Shown here: positions 24,041 through 34,879 of the stretch, piece by piece
How the letters are laid out: every line of letters starts with the position of its first letter
Numbering within the stretch: the stretch's first letter is position 1
Assembly: GCA_039707465.1 (NCBI GenBank)
Contig: CM077658.1
Span: forward strand, 18,649,732-18,713,731
Direction of reading: 5' to 3'
DNA from: Rhabdophis nuchalis
Lineage: Eukaryota > Chordata > Lepidosauria > Squamata > Natricidae
Length of the DNA: 64,000 bases
Notes under the pieces: model-generated
Told to the model about the DNA's origin: nothing
What the model saw: only the letters and a program-made list of their open reading frames with translations
The model's database searches: none
Position numbers and translations under genes: made by a program

Positions 24041-25152
24041 GGGCTGTCAGAATCTGAAAGCTTCCAGGTTTTCCCACCCACTTGGAAGTTCAAGATCCTG
24101 GCTCAACATCCACAAGTTCATCACATGGTCCAAACTTCCACTGCCATGAAGACAGATTCCTCCCATCCAGTTCCGGCCATGTGTAGAAACAAAGGATGAC
24201 CTTGACTTTCTAAGAAGAATGTTATTATGGCTACCTATCACCCAACTCCACATAATCCCCCCCCCTTCCCAGTTTCCCACAGTAGAAAGTGTGGCAGGCC
24301 TGAAGTCCAAAAGGAAGAGATGGCTTGCAGGCATGACAGGGGCTAAACTACTTAGCAGGTTTCTCACTTAGCCCCAGAAATTGGGGTGGGAGGCTCAATT
24401 ATGGTCTTAAGTCGAGGACGGCCAAAGGAACAAATGAATGTGGCGAACAAAGTGAGTCTTGGATTTCTGCAGAATCTGCTTCCCCAACCGCTGGCCAGTT
24501 TACTATCCTTTTTTTAACACAGCCAAACTGCAAAACTAAAAACAAGGATGTCCATTGTGATCAGGGCCCATTTCAAAAGGAGGCAACGCAGGAAGACTGG
24601 AAATGAACCACTTCTGCAACCTTCCTGGGGAAACGTTTGTGGAAAAGGCTGGAAGCTCATCCTCAGACAACAGCCGGTCCCTCCTGACCGGAAAGGGGGG
24701 CCCCTCTGGATAAAAAACCTCGGCAAACACCACCTGCCCTCCCCCAAGGGGGATGGGGTCCCTTGACAGCCCGGTGCAGAATGGGGGGGAGCTCTGCCAG
24801 AAGGGACTAAATTTATGCCTGTCCCTTGGGGATGGAGGGAACAGAGGTCGCTTCTCTCGTTTGTACCCAAGGAGAGGAAGAGAGAGAGAGAGTGAGAGAG
24901 GGAGAGAAAGAGAGACAGAGGGACGGAGTGGGGGCTGATGGAAGCAGGACAACCTACAAAAGATGTGGCTTTCTAAGTCCAAGGCAGGAATCCTGTTAGG
25001 ATACGTATCTCTGTACTGTCCGGTAAATTACACTATTCCGCATTTATTTCTAAACACTGGTTACGGGACCAGAGTTGTAACACTGGTTGTGAACCCAGAG
25101 TTGCTAACAAATCCTTTCTCTTTCCCTCTAACCTTTCAGATCTGATTAGGTT
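24041..25152. other. Intron, mostly unique sequence
   Basis: Contains a short 'gtcgaggac' repeat end near 24400-24425 and a GA-rich stretch at 24870-24935. No other repeat family or gene recognised; open frames of up to 148 residues have no domain. Confidence 0.4.
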
Positions 25153-25168
25153 TCGGCATATTTTCACA

Positions 25169-25253
<85 letters not shown>

Positions 25254-25312
25254 TATATATTTATATACCGCCCTATCTCCCCAAAGGGACTCAGGGCGGT
25301 GCACAGAAACAA
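25153..25312 (-). repeat. LINE 3' tail with (ATT)n, about 27 units
   Basis: Long ATT array (25171-25252) next to TATATACCGCCCTATCTCCC...GGACTCAGGGCGGTGCACAG, a reverse-orientation LINE 3' end also seen at 56884. The array is the element's own tail. Confidence 0.85.
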
Positions 25313-25337
25313 TATTATTTATCATATTTATCATATT

Positions 25338-25795
25338 GAATGAGAGACAGGAGGGAGGGAGGGAGAAGAGAAAGAGAGGGAGAGAGATTGAAAGAAAAAA
25401 GGAGAGGAAGGAAGGAAGGACAAAGGAGGGAAAGAAGGAAGGCAGGAAAAACAAAGGAGGGAAAAAGGGAGGGAGGAGATAGAGACAGAGAGGGAGAGAG
25501 ATTGAAAGGGAAAAGGAGAGGAAGGAAGGAGGGAGGATGGGAGGGAGGGAGGAAAAGGGAAGAAGGAGAGAAACAAAGAGAGGGAGGCAGGAGATTTGAA
25601 GAGAAAAAGAGGAAGAAAGAAAGGGAAAAGAAAGGGAAATAAAGAAGGAACAAGAGAGAGACAAAGAGAGAGGAGATTGAAAGAGAAAAAGAGAGGAAGG
25701 AAGGAAAAAGAAAGGAAGGAAAGAAGGAAGGAAGGAAGGAAGGAAGGAAGGAAGGAAGGAAGAGAAAAAGGAAGAGAGAGAAAGAGAAATACCCA
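25338..25795. repeat. Polypurine tract (GGGA/GGAA/GAGA)
   Basis: About 455 bases almost free of C and T on the plus strand, ending in (GGAA)n at 25725-25762. A 40-bp motif (AGAGAGGGAGAGAGATTGAA) recurs near 25372, 25488 and 25665, so it is partly a higher-order repeat. Open frames here are artefacts. Confidence 0.95.
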
Positions 25796-26159
25796 TTCTA
25801 GCACGAAGGCAAATAACCCACCGAGAACTAAATGGCACTTTGTGGCTTCAGGATTGGAGCCCTCCTCCCTTCGCCCCTTTAATTTTTTACTAATGGCCTT
25901 CCCATCGCTATCTAACCTACCTGGGCTGGCATTTCCTCCTGTGACCACCTGCAGCCGATGCCTTATAAGTTTATTAACATCCCCTCATAAACAGCCTCCC
26001 TCTGCTCCCACTGCGCCTGCCAAGTGAAGCCAGCAGAAGGACGGCTGCTGTTCTTTTCCAACACGTTGGCTCTCTCATGTGGGAACAATTAAGGCCAAAA
26101 TCCCTCCAGCCTGCAAGAGGGACAAAGCCCACCATAGATAATTTTAAAAATATCCCCAA
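25796..26159. other. Intron, unique block between purine tracts
   Basis: Contains TTTAATTTTTTACTAATGGC and CCTTATAAGTTTATTAACAT. Repeat-free; nothing recognised. Confidence 0.3.
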
Positions 26160-26545
26160 TGCTTCAGGGAGAGGGAGGGTTGGAGAGAGAAAGGGGAGGG
26201 AGAGAGAAGGGGGAGGGAGGGAGGGAGAGAGGGAGGGAGATGGATAGAGAAAGGGGAGGGAGGGAGAGAAGGGAGAGGGAGGAAGAGAAAGAGAGATGGA
26301 GAAAGGAGAGGGAGAGAGGGAGAGAGAGGGAGGGAGAAAGAGGGGAGGGAGGGGGAAAGAAGGAGGGGGAGAGAGAAGTGGGGAAAGAGAGAAAGGGAGG
26401 GAGGGGAGAGAGAAGGAGGGAGAGAGAGGGGGGAGGGAGGGAGAGAAAGAGAGGGAGGGGAGAGAGAGAGGGAGAGAGAAAGAAAGAGAAAGGGGGGGAG
26501 ATAGAGAGAGGGGGGAGAGAAAGGGAGGGAGGGAGATGAGAGGCA
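26160..26545. repeat. Polypurine tract, GGGA/GAGA rich
   Basis: About 385 bases of nearly pure purine on the plus strand with dozens of GGG runs. Candidate G-quadruplex or triplex DNA. Confidence 0.95.
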
Positions 26546-26764
26546 GGCCCCATCCAGAACAGAATGGAAACTCGTATTTTGGATGCTCACGTTCCTGTCC
26601 TCAACCGTGTCTCTTCCCCACCCACCATGGAAATATAGGGCTTCCTACTTCTACATATGCAGGGTCCTCTATAAGGAAGCTGCGTGGCCCACCGTGCTTC
26701 CTATTATACCTCCCCCTTCCTCTCCTCCCCTTTTGATTCCAGAATGGATGGGCGCCATTTTGCA

Positions 26765-26825
26765 CATCAAAAGAGTTGGAGAAGGAGGAGGGGGGAGGAG
26801 GAGGAGGAAGAGGAGGAAAGGACAA
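26765..26825. repeat. (GGA)n purine tract
   Basis: GGAGGAGGGGGGAGGAGGAG and similar; short low-complexity array. Confidence 0.9.
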
Positions 26826-26999
26826 TGAGAATGGCAGGCGGCACCACTCAGATCAAAGGCGCGGGCCCAGAAAATGAGGGACTTAGGGGTCCTTTAATTA
26901 CTGTCCACATCCTTCAAGTCATGGGGTGAAAAAGAAGAGGGAGGGCTGTGGGGAAGCAAGAAAGTTTTGAAGCCACTGGCTTTGTTTGCCAAACAGGGG

Positions 27000-27235
27000 C
27001 TCCTCTCTCCCTCTCCCTCCCTCCCTCCCTCTCTCTGCCTCTCTTTCTCTGTCTGTCTTGCTGTCTGTGTGTGTGTCTGTCTGTCTCTGTCTCTCTCTGT
27101 CTGTCTCTCTCTTTTTGTGTATGTCTCTGTCTCTCTCTCTGTCTGTGTCTTTCTCTGTGTGTGTCTCTCTCTCTGTGTGTCTCTCTCTGTGTGTCTCTCT
27201 GTCTCCCCCCCCCCCACACACACACACTTGGTTCC
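27000..27235. repeat. Pyrimidine/TG compound microsatellite
   Basis: Runs of CTCTCC, TCTG/TGTCTG and TGTGTCTCTCTC, then C10 and (CA)n. The overlapping Ser/Leu/Val-rich frames on both strands are artefacts. Confidence 0.93.
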
Positions 27236-27739
27236 CTCGCCTGCCCCAAATTGGCTGCAGTGGGTTTTCATCTGTGAATTGTATGAAAGCAAATAGGAAA
27301 ATGCCGGCTTTTCTCCCACCTCCTCCTTTACGCCAAGAGGAAAGGGGTCGAGCAGGAGGGCAGCAGCGAAAGGCAGCACGGGGGCCGTGCATCCGTGATG
27401 GAAGCGGTCCATCCATCGCAATCGCTAGGAACTCTTTCAGAAAGATGGCTTCGGGCAGTGCCTCGGGAGCATCTTTGGGAAGGAGAAACCTGGCTACCTG
27501 AGGCTATTCTTTATTTCCAGGCCTCCCTGGTTGCAGGGGGCGAGAGGGGAGAGAGAGAAAGGAGGGGGAAACCCTCCCTCAAATTCACCTAGGACGTAAA
27601 ACTCCATGGGTAGCATATCAAAATTGGCGACTGGCTGTTGAAGCTCAGCAGTCAGAAAAAAAGGACTATTCAAGGATAAGAGTGAAGTAGCAGCTTTGTT
27701 CAACTTCAAACATCTATCCTTCTCACCAATCTGAGCTCT
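27236..27739. other. Intron, no recognised feature
   Basis: Unique sequence between two microsatellites. CpG-richer than average at 27330-27480 but short. No coding evidence. Confidence 0.3.
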
Positions 27740-27852
27740 TTCTTTTCTTTCTTTCTCTTCCTTCTTCTCTTCCTTCCCTCCATTGTTTCCTTCCTTCCTT
27801 TCTTCCCTCCCTTCTTTCCTTCCTTCCTTAACTCCCTCCCTTTCTCTCCCAT
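27740..27852. repeat. Pyrimidine-rich TTCC tract
   Basis: TTTCTTTCTC / CCTTCCTTCC repeats, degenerate. Confidence 0.9.
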
Positions 27853-28021
27853 GTACAAACAGCAATAGCAAGCATTTGTATTCAGACTTTTAAAGCAAAC
27901 ACACACCTTAAATGATTTACTCCGCGAAATATACTTGGAAGGGTGAGGGGGAGAATTAGAAGGTCAAATCAACCCAGGGTAGCCTTGCTACGACACCAGA
28001 GTTTTTTCAACTTCGAAATAT

Positions 28022-28500
28022 TACAATAATACAATAGCAGAGTTGGAAGGGACCTTGGAGGTCTTCTAGTCCAACCCCCTGCGTGGGCAGGAACCCTATA
28101 CCATTTCAGGCAAATGGCTATCTAACATCTTTTTAAAGGCTTCCAGGGTTGGGGCATTCACAACTTCTGGAGGCAAGCTGTTCCAGAGGTTAATTGTTCT
28201 AACTGTCAGGAAATTTCTCCTTAGTTCCAAGTTGCTTCTCTCCTTGATCAGTTTCCACCCATTGCTTCTTGTCCTGCCCCCAGGTGCCTTGGAGAATAGT
28301 TTGGCTCCCTCTTCTTTGTGGCACCCTCTGAGATATCGGAACACTGCTATCATGTCTCCCCTGGTCCTTCTCTTCATCAAACTAGACATACCCAGCTCCT
28401 GCAGCCGTTCTTCATATGTTTTAGTCTCCAGTTCCCTAATCATCTTGGTTGCTCTTCTCTGCACTCTTTCCAGAGTCTCCATGTCTTTTCTACATATTAG
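28022..28500 (-). repeat. CR1 LINE 3' fragment, longest open remnant
   Basis: Minus-strand frame of 128 codons (28482-28096) encodes the C-terminal end of CR1 ORF2: METLERVQRRATKMIRELET, then SSLMKRRTRGDMIAVFRYLR and INLWNSLPPEVVNAPTLEAF. It ends with the 3' UTR (TCCAACTCTGCTATTGTATT). 5'-truncated; it lacks the endonuclease and RT catalytic domains, so it is inactive. The least decayed CR1 in the window. Confidence 0.93.
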
Positions 28501-28502
28501 GT

Positions 28503-28760
28503 ACCGGGGTGGGCTTCAAAAAATTTAGCAAGGGGTTCTCTGCCCAGTTGCTGGGTGGATGTGACCATGATGGGTGTGGCCTAGTCAGCCTCCTGCACCA
28601 TGGCCAGGGGGGGCATTTTAACCATCCCCAGGCCCAGGAGAATTTCCCTGAGCCTCCGGGAGGAGGAAAATGGCCTCCCCAGGCTCTGGTGGCCCTCTGG
28701 AGACTGGAAACAGGCGTGATTCCAGCCTTCCTGAACTTCCGCAGGTCCATTTTTCACCCT
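28503..28760. mobile_element. Truncated MITE related to CAGGTGTGGGCTGC type
   Basis: ACCGGGGTGGGCTTCAAAAA...TGGATGTGACCATGATGGGT...GGCCTAGTCAGC resembles the outer element at 50406-51323 (GGGTGGGCTTCAAAAATTTC end). The opposite terminus is not found. Confidence 0.5.
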
Positions 28761-28761
28761 C

Positions 28762-29034
28762 CTCATCTTGGTTTGAAAGCCGAAGAGCCAGCGCTGTCTC
28801 AATGACTCATGACTCCATGCCAAAGGCACACGGAAGGCTGTTACTTTCCCGCCAAAAGTGGTTCTTATTTTTCTACTTGCATTTTTTACGTGCTTTTGAA
28901 CTGCTAGGTTGGCAGAAGCTGGGACAAGTAACAGGAGCTCACTCCGTTATGCGGCGCTAGGGATTCGAACCGCCGAACTGCCAACCTTTCTGATCGACAA
29001 GCTCAACGTCTTAGCCACTGAGCCACCACGTCCC
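28762..29034 (-). repeat. Sauria SINE, lacking the BovB-like tail end
   Basis: From GCCGAAGAGCCAGCGCTGTC to CCACTGAGCCACCACGTCCC; A and B boxes are present on the minus strand (GGTTCGAATCCC). Confidence 0.9.
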
Positions 29035-29511
29035 TTCCAAATCGATGTAGCCATATCCAAATAAATGTATCCATCTCTTAAAAGCTTCTCTTCATCCTTT
29101 CTCTTTACCACCTTCAATTCGGTTCACTCTTGTTTGAAAGGTTACCGGCAAAACGGTTCTGGTGCACCCTTCCTTAAACAGAAAATCCTCTAAAATTCCG
29201 GAGTCAGGTTGCCCATCACTCTACTGGCAACCCTAAGAACTGGTGCCCACAGCTTGGATGCAGAAGGCGTCTTCCTTCGTCTTAATTCCCTAGACCAGCA
29301 GCCAGAAATATATGACCTTTCCAATGCTGCTGGACTCTTATTATTCCGCCATCATAAATGTCACAGATCAATCAACCGGCTCCAAGGAAGCATGTGTACA
29401 AGCTGACGACCCTATACCATATAAATTCATGTGGCAAGAGTATGTCCTGCCAGAAGATGTAGACAGGATTAATTTTACTCACTTTTGCTGATTAACATGA
29501 AGCGTAAGAGG
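29035..29511. other. Intron, no recognised feature
   Basis: Unique-looking sequence; no repeat or coding signal that I can name. Confidence 0.3.
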
Positions 29512-29617
29512 CTGGAGGTTGACTCAGCCTTCCATCCTTCTGAGGTCGGTAAAATGAGGACCCAGATTGTTGGGGGCAAGAGGCTGACTCTGCAAGCAGC
29601 ATATAAGTTTAGGTACT
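29512..29617 (+). repeat. tRNA-derived SINE family B, 3' part
   Basis: GGTTGACTCAGCCTTCCATC, AAAATGAGGACCCAGATTGT and GCATATAAGTTTAGGTACTG match the family in plus orientation. The tRNA-like head is missing. Confidence 0.7.
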
Positions 29618-29625
29618 GTCTAAAC

Positions 29626-29935
29626 CTGTGACGGCGAACTTATGTCATGCGTGCCAGAGGTGGCATGCAGAACCCTCTCTGTGGGCAGGTGCACCGTTGC
29701 CAGCTGCTCTTTGCATGCGCCAGCGTGCCAGAAACCCGAAGACCAGCTGGTCAGTTTGCATGCGTGCACCGGCCAGCTGGTCTTTGGGTTTCCAGTGCAT
29801 GCGAAAACCAGCTGGCTGGCACGCATGGGTGTTCCGGAAACCCAAAGACCAGCTGGCTGGTGCACACATGCACTCTGGTGCACGCATGTGTGTTCCAGTT
29901 TGGCCACTCAGTGCCGAAAAGGTTTGCTATCACTG
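29626..29935. mobile_element. Non-autonomous hAT-like element, GTGATGGCGAAC family
   Basis: Ends CTGTGACGGCGAAC and GTTTGCTATCACTG are inverted repeats. The 8-bp flanks GTCTAAAC (29618-29625) and ATCTAGAC (29936-29943) agree at 6 of 8. The inside holds several copies of GACCAGCTGGCTGG-like and GCATGCG words. 310 bp, no transposase. Confidence 0.72.
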
Positions 29936-29943
29936 ATCTAGAC

Positions 29944-30055
29944 CAAACTTGCCGACTTTAAAAGGTCTGAACTTCAACTCCCAGAATTCCCCAGCCAGCA
30001 GGGAGTTGAAGTTCAGACTTCTTAAAAGTTGCCAAGTTTGAGAAAAACACTAATC
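29944..30055. repeat. Palindromic repeat ('aacttcaactcccag' family)
   Basis: AACTTGCCGACTTTAAAAGG...CTGAACTTCAACTCCCAGAA is inversely matched by GGGAGTTGAAGTTCAGACTT...AAAAGTTGCCAAGTTTG. A near-perfect inverted repeat of about 110 bp. Fragments occur at 15960, 33500 and 53195. Confidence 0.75.
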
Positions 30056-30699
30056 TAGACCCATCCAATCAAAGCAGAAGGAAAGCTGTCGCTCTCTATC
30101 CTCCTGGCTTTTCTTTTCTTTTTTTAAAAAAAGGAAATTAAGCAACCATCTGATTACTGATCCTGGGAGCGAAGTGCAATTCTTTTTTTTTCCCTCCCCC
30201 AACTCAAAGCATCCGGGATAAGGAGGAGAATATGAAAGGGGGGGGGGGATCTGTTTGTTTGCTTCTTTAATTATCTTTTTTTTTCCCCTCCTGCCCCCAA
30301 AGAGGCCCTGTGCTTATTATCGGCAAGACCAGCTTGGGCGCATTGCAACCTGAGCTCCTAGGATACTTTGCTGTGGAAAATCAGGAGAGGGAGGGGGGAA
30401 AGGGGGTGGCCAGGAAAGAAAAAAAATTAATTGTGAGAAGAAGGGGAAGGGGAAGGGAGGGAAGGGGCGCAGAGCAGCTCAGAGGAAAGATGGGAAGGCT
30501 TGTTGGCTCCGTTACTTTGATTCAATCAATTCTCATTATCTTCCCCAACAGCTCTGCACCTCCACACCCCAACCCCAGTTGCGTTTAACTTTCTTGTGGC
30601 TGTTGTGTTCTCCTGTCACATTTCTTGGGGGGGGTGGGGGAGGATGCAAAGGGTTTTCTTTCCCTTGCAGGGGTCTTATCAGGCCCTTCCCAGCCAAGG
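30056..30699. other. Intron; A/T and G runs
   Basis: Homopolymer runs (T at 30118, G at 30239-30248, T at 30277) and a purine stretch 30380-30490. No gene or repeat family recognised. Confidence 0.35.
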
Positions 30700-30965
30700 C
30701 TGGTCCGGCAAAGCAATCGCAACTCCACTTTATCTGCTCGCGCAGACCTCCGCCTGGCAGAGAGAGGAGGCCGAGCGGACGCGTTTGGGGGGCTCCCTGG
30801 GAACCAGAACGTGGAAAAGGCTGCCTGCGCGAGTCCCACCCTCCGCTGGGAATTCATTAGGCAGGCAGGGCACTCCTGCTAGCGCGGCAAAGGGCAGCCG
30901 GAGGCAGCCGACAAACGGCAGCGTCCCCTCCGCCAGGCGCTCTTCTCCATTATTACCAGGCAAGG
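30700..30965. promoter_or_regulatory. CpG-rich block, possible CpG island or internal promoter
   Basis: The densest CpG cluster in the window outside the exon: CTCGCGCAGACC, GCCGAGCGGACGCG, TGCGCGAG, AGCGCGGC, GCCGACAAACGGCAGCG, CGCCAGGCGC. By eye it is over 60 percent GC with 15 or more CpGs in 230 bp. It could be a CpG island serving an alternative ZNF423 transcript; no exon or TATA box is evident. Confidence 0.4.
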
Positions 30966-31194
30966 CTGTTTGTTGTCAAATGTGGGGGGCAGGGGGGGAG
31001 CAGTGAGGGACATCGAGAGTCAACCAGCCTGGGTTGATTCCACCAAGGACAACTTTGCAGAGTCTCTCCTTGGAGTCCACCAAGGACCTGCACGGCTCCC
31101 ATCCTTTTCTGGAATGGGATTGTATGTCTTATGATTTATGATGACTGTGTTTTAGGATGATGATCATGATTTATCACGTGTTGCTTGTATGTGC

Positions 31195-31465
31195 ATTGAG
31201 AGCTTCTGCACCAGAGTCAAATTCCCTGTGTGCCCAATCACATTTGGCCAATAAAGAATTCTATTTCTATTTCTATTTCTATTTCTATTTCTATTTCTAT
31301 TTCTATTATTTCTATTTCTATTTCTATTTCTATTTCTATTTCTATTCCTATTCCTATTCCTATTCCAATTCTATTCTATATATTCTATTCTATATTCAGT
31401 TCTATGTTCTATGCTCTATATTCTATTCTATATATTCCATACTATCTATGTTCTATGATCTATGT
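31195..31465 (+). repeat. Snake LINE 3' tail with TATTTC/TATTC array
   Basis: CATTGAGAGCTTCTGCACCA...CACATTTGGCCAATAAAGAA then about 17 TATTTC units, TATTCC units and TATTC/TATATTC units. Same 3' end as at 36440 and 36780. This is the LINE tail/microsatellite combination typical of advanced snakes. Confidence 0.88.
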
Positions 31466-31716
31466 CAGTGATGGCAAACATTTTCGGCACTGAGTGCCCA
31501 AACTGGAACACATCTGCATGTGTTCTTTTTCAGGCCATTTTCAAGCAATTTTTCAGCAGTTTTCTGGCCTGAAAAACAGCTTGAAAACGGCCCCCAAAAC
31601 AGCCTGCAAACATCCCCAAAAGGGCCCAAAAACCAGCTTGGAAAACAGCTGTTTTGGGGGGTGTTTTCGGACCATGAAGACCAGCTGGCATGCATGACAT
31701 AGATTCACCAACACGG
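31466..31716. mobile_element. hAT-like element, GTGATGGCGAAC family, inside a microsatellite
   Basis: Left end CAGTGATGGCAAAC, right end GATTCACCAACACG. Flanks ATCTATGT (31458-31465) and ATATATGT (31717-31724) agree at 7 of 8. TATTC-type repeats continue on the right (31725-31830), showing insertion into the array. Its inside is different (AACAGC/TTTTCAGG words). Confidence 0.7.
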
Positions 31717-31830
31717 ATATATGTTCTATATGCTAAATATTCTATTCTACACGTTCTCTATATTCTATATTATCTTCTATATATTCTACTCCATTCCATT
31801 CTATATTCTACATTCCATATTCCATTTTTA

Positions 31831-32345
31831 TTGCTGTTATTTTGCAGAAGACTCTCCCCCATGGAGGTGTCCCCAATGCGGCTCAGCCAGGACGGAGAGA
31901 AAGCCCACTCGTTGGGCCCTTCACCTTCTGGCCATTTTTACATAGTTTTTGGATCGGGCGTCTGGTCCCCCAACAGAGCTTGCATCTCCTGCCAAGGAAA
32001 TAACAGGCACTTAGCTAGTCAGCTATTAGCATTACAAAGGAAAATATGCAGGCACCCCAGGGAGATGGGGGAGACGGTGCTGACGTCAGGGGGTAATTGG
32101 GTGTCTGGGAGAAACTGCCAACGGCTGGCCCAGCTCTCCAGGGGCCCCGCAAAGCCGGAGTTGCGACTCTAATAAAGGAAAGTCAATTTGAGAAAAGGAG
32201 TCTGGCTGCAGACTCCAGGCTAACGGCTACTCCAAAGATCTTCCTCGCAACCCCATATGCAGCCCGAGCCTTACTCAAAACCCCCCAAAGAGCAGCCACA
32301 AGATTTTGCACATATCTGTTTTGGAACAAAAACAGGTTCTAGTTT

Positions 32346-32346
<1 letters not shown>
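31831..32346. other. Intron, no recognised feature
   Basis: Unique-looking, moderately GC-rich around 31990-32180 (ACGGTGCTGACGTCAGGGGG includes a CRE-like TGACGTCA). No gene seen. Confidence 0.3.
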
Positions 32347-32400
<54 letters not shown>

Positions 32401-32573
32401 TGTCCTCCTAGCCTGCTCCCCACTCCTCTTCATCCTGGTACCCCATGGTATGTCACACCGTTATATTTCGCCATTTATTTTTATAAGCCAGAATTCAGGG
32501 TTTACAAAGGGGGAGGAGGAGGAGGAGGAGGAGGAGGAGGAGGAGGAGGAGGAGGAGGAGGAGGAGGAGGAGA
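32347..32573. repeat. (GT)n(GA)n and (GGA)n microsatellites
   Basis: (GT)9 and (GA)n at 32347-32400, then about 20 GGA triplets at 32512-32573. Poly-Glu and poly-Gly frames are artefacts. Confidence 0.95.
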
Positions 32574-33594
32574 AAAAAGGAGAAGGTATATTTGAATTAC
32601 TGTGATGTTAAACTAAAGGGGCATTAATGGTTTTTAAAAATAAAACCTACCCTCTCCTCAAAGCCATTCACAGTTGCTTGGAAACATTCTGTTTGCTTGT
32701 TTGTTTTGGCAAACAAACCGAAGTAACTTTTTAAAACCATTCATTTAAAAAAAAAACCAGAAGAAAAACAAACAGGAGATAGAGAGAATTGGTGTATTCA
32801 AAGTTAAGGACTTGACTGAATTTAATGTGTTTTTTAAAAACAAAACAAAACACTTTTTTCAGAATTTGAAGAAGAGGCAGGAATGGAATAGCGTGGAACT
32901 GCCTGTGTGTACATCCGCCCTGAAATCATTTGCCTTAATTTATATAGTCTTTATAGATCGTAAGCCATCCAGAGTTACCTTGAGGTAAGATGGGGCAACC
33001 AATAAATTTTGCAAACTAGAATAACAGGCTTCCTAAATAAATAAATGGCATCCCATGATGGTTTTGTGCCAACTCTGGTTTTCCCTTTTTTTGCCTAGGA
33101 TATTATGATACAAAGGCCAGATGAGAGAGATTGCAATGGGTGAGAGGTTGCAATGAGTGTTTCATTGTTTTTACCAACATCCTGGTTAAGGAACAGAAGC
33201 CAATGTGGCAAGCTAGCCACTCAGGATGTCCGTATTGAGCTTGGTGACCGTGGAAATCCTTTCAATCAACCAGCGAACAAACAGTTCACTCAACATCTTG
33301 TCATCAGTGCAGGAAGAATTGTGACCTACATTACAGAAAGACGATAAGCATGTTTGCAGTACATATTAATTCAACTGGGGATCCTCAAAGATCTTTACAC
33401 TGTTTATTAGCAAGGTTTAATTTCAGAGATTCTTTTGGTAATGAAAAACTGGTGTGGGTATGTGGGGTTTAAAGAAAGAGTCCCTAAGTTAGGGTGAGAG
33501 CTGATGGACTCCAAACTCCATTGAATCCAATCTCCCAATTATTGTAGCTGGCGTGGCTGGGAATGTAGTTTAAAGTCATGTGGGAAGTTCCAAT
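32574..33594. other. Intron; degraded LINE tail near 32945-33010
   Basis: ATCGTAAGCCATCCAGAGTT...AATAAATTTTGC resembles an old LINE 3' end. The 64-codon frame at 33153-33347 is not recognised. 33500-33575 resembles the palindromic 'agttgaagtcc' family. Confidence 0.35.
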
Positions 33595-34345
33595 AAAGGA
33601 GAATATTTGTAGCTCAGGGTGGAAATGAGCAGTCTCTGGTGCTCTCTGAGCTTGGTGGAGGAGGGAGGAGGAGAAGAAGAAGAGGAGGAGGAGGAGAAAG
33701 AGGAGGAGGAGAGGAAGAGAAGAAGATGATGAAGAAAAAGAGGAGGAGAGGAAGAGGAAGAGGAAGGAGAAGGAGAGACAAGGATGACTGTGGAGTCCTT
33801 GGTGCTCTCTGAGCCTAGCTGTTTTCTTGAAGATGTCATCAGTACTACCAGAGGGAATGGGGTCTGTGAAAAGGAGGAGGAAGAAGAGGAGGAGGAGGAG
33901 TGTAGTTGTTTTCCTGCAGACACTTCATTACCCAAACTAGGTAACATCATCAGTGTTAGTGCGGAGTGGATTCACTCTGTTTATATCCTAGTGGCTTGCC
34001 TTGTCAATGTTGCTGGAGGCAGTCTCTGAGGTTCTTTGGTTGGACTGTTACTGATAGCTGGTTTGGCACTTCATTGATTGGGGTATCCAGCACCCAGATG
34101 ACCATAGAGTAGATTAACTCCAAGATTAACATCATATTACGACCAATCAAGACGTAAACAATCCCCCAATCAAGTAACTGCCAAACAAACTACCCAAAGA
34201 ATCCTCCTCTTCCTACTGCCCCTTCTCTTCCTCTTCCTCCTCCTCCAACCCCTCTCCCTTCTAGCACCAATGATGTTCCCCAGTTTGGGTCATGAAACAT
34301 CTGGAAGAAAACAGCCAAGCTCAGAGAGCACCTGGGCCCCCTCAA
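33595..34345. repeat. Fold-back repeat with purine microsatellite
   Basis: GTCCTTGGTGCTCTCTGAGC ... CAGACACTTCATTACCCAAA ... GGTAACATCATCAGTG (33790-33960) is inverted at 34265-34330 (CAATGATGTTCCCCAGTTTG ... CAAGCTCAGAGAGCACC). GGA-rich arrays are embedded at 33655-33780 and 33868-33900. Same family as 12818. Confidence 0.7.
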
Positions 34346-34879
34346 TCTCCAGCGTTTTCAGCCATAAACCAACCAACACCATCAACCAGTCCATGAAACT
34401 TGCCAGTTCAAAAAACGGAGCTAACTGGTTGCACAACAGTTAAATTAACCCCAGAGAAACATGTTGTGCAAGCAAAGCCAGGCTAAAGCAATACAATGCT
34501 TGATGGTTGAGTTGGTTGAGTTTTTAAAGGTGCTAATGGTTTAACTGTTGTGTTAGGCAAGGAAATTCTCCAGCTGTTTTCTTTTTTCTTCCATTTCTTG
34601 TCCAATTTGGTGGAAAATAATAATTGGCTTTCAAAGGAGAGAGACAAGAACTTCCATGGACTTCTCACGGGTGAAATATAACCGATCTATTTGTAAGGTG
34701 TCCAAAGGATGGGTGCTAAATGTCTTCTCCTACATTCCACCACCATTCAATCTTCAGCAATTTGCAGTCATCTTGACTTCTCCCAATGTTTTCAAAAGCG
34801 GGGAAAAAAGCTCCAAGAAAATCCAGTTGCCTTTTGAAAAAAGCAACTTTGGAACAAGATAGAAATTCCCTATGCCTCT
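34346..34879. other. Intron, no recognised feature
   Basis: Unique-looking sequence; the 61- and 68-codon frames have no domain. Confidence 0.3.

Noticed and set aside
25164..25838. 224-codon frame ending in a poly-Asn run
   Set aside because: Composed of the (ATT)n LINE tail and the polypurine tract.
28096..28482. 128-codon minus-strand frame as a host gene
   Set aside because: It is the C-terminus of CR1 ORF2, repeated in broken form at 9441, 10499 and 53265.
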